From contig NZ_JBLKSS010000222.1 in NCBI RefSeq assembly GCF_047607725.1, forward strand, positions 1 to 5,192: DNA of 5,192 nucleotides. Reading direction: 5' to 3'. Of this stretch, positions 5,104 through 5,192 are shown piece after piece. Below the pieces are notes generated by a model, which was not told the origin of the DNA, ran no database searches, and saw only the letters and a list, made by a program, of their open reading frames with translations. Source of the DNA: JBLKSS01 sp047607725 (lineage in GTDB: Bacteria > Pseudomonadota > Gammaproteobacteria > Enterobacterales > Enterobacteriaceae). How positions within the stretch are numbered: the first letter of the stretch is position 1; each line of letters begins with the position of its first letter. Position numbers and translations under genes: made by a program.

Positions 5104-5192
5104 ACAGTAAACCTACGTTACACGCTTATGCTCATTGCATTTTCACATTGTATTGATTTTAATAAATTTTATTTTCATCCCAGTTTGAGTGA

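Noticed and set aside
1..5192. CRISPR arrays, tRNA or rRNA genes, phage attachment sites, toxin-antitoxin pairs
   Set aside because: No spaced direct repeats, cloverleaf-like sequence or paired small genes could be found by eye on either strand.

Overview
The window reads as a piece of a gammaproteobacterial (Enterobacterales) chromosome in genome decay. It has full-length UmuD and UmuC of the enterobacterial type under a clear LexA operator. Around them are broken genes, IS66-type sequence and non-coding stretches. That mix, with moderately high GC genes, resembles Sodalis and its allied insect symbionts. The genus is an inference from overall character, not a database match. Two undetermined bases (345 and 4599) point to draft-quality sequence, so some apparent frameshifts could be sequencing errors.

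Layout from left to right. Positions 1-423 are one end of an IS66-family element: the start of tnpA on the minus strand, then a terminal GTAAGCG-type end at 411-423. The element has cut off the front of an APC-superfamily permease (424-1286, plus strand), which also carries a frameshift near 915-924 and an in-frame stop at 1200-1202. Next is a Qnr-like pentapeptide-repeat gene (1420-2069, plus) broken by two frameshifts. It converges on umuDC; the gap between them holds two GC-rich hairpins, one of which probably ends umuDC transcription.

On the minus strand, umuD (3473-3892) and umuC (2202-3470) form an intact two-gene operon for DNA polymerase V, with all key residues present. Their promoter overlaps a near-consensus LexA box (3917-3936). 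The box lies in a larger 48-bp dyad whose right half looks like a mirrored, divergent promoter and ribosome binding site. About 290 bp of apparently gene-free DNA follows, with two hairpins, one a good minus-strand terminator.

Upstream of that, also on the minus strand, is a 119-residue gene (4235-4594). Its protein aligns with the UmuD' (processed) part of UmuD but has Arg where UmuD has its catalytic Lys, and it begins near the point where UmuD is cut. A perfect (TA)10 tract sits just upstream of its ribosome binding site. The right end holds the C-terminal part of a TetR-family regulator, cut at 5051/5052 by what looks like a small internally deleted IS66-type relic.

Taken together, this is an SOS mutagenesis locus, possibly with an extra UmuD'-like partner, still intact among degraded transport, quinolone-protection and regulatory genes. 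The most interesting signals are the UmuD'-like gene with its (TA)10 leader and the symmetrical LexA/promoter region.
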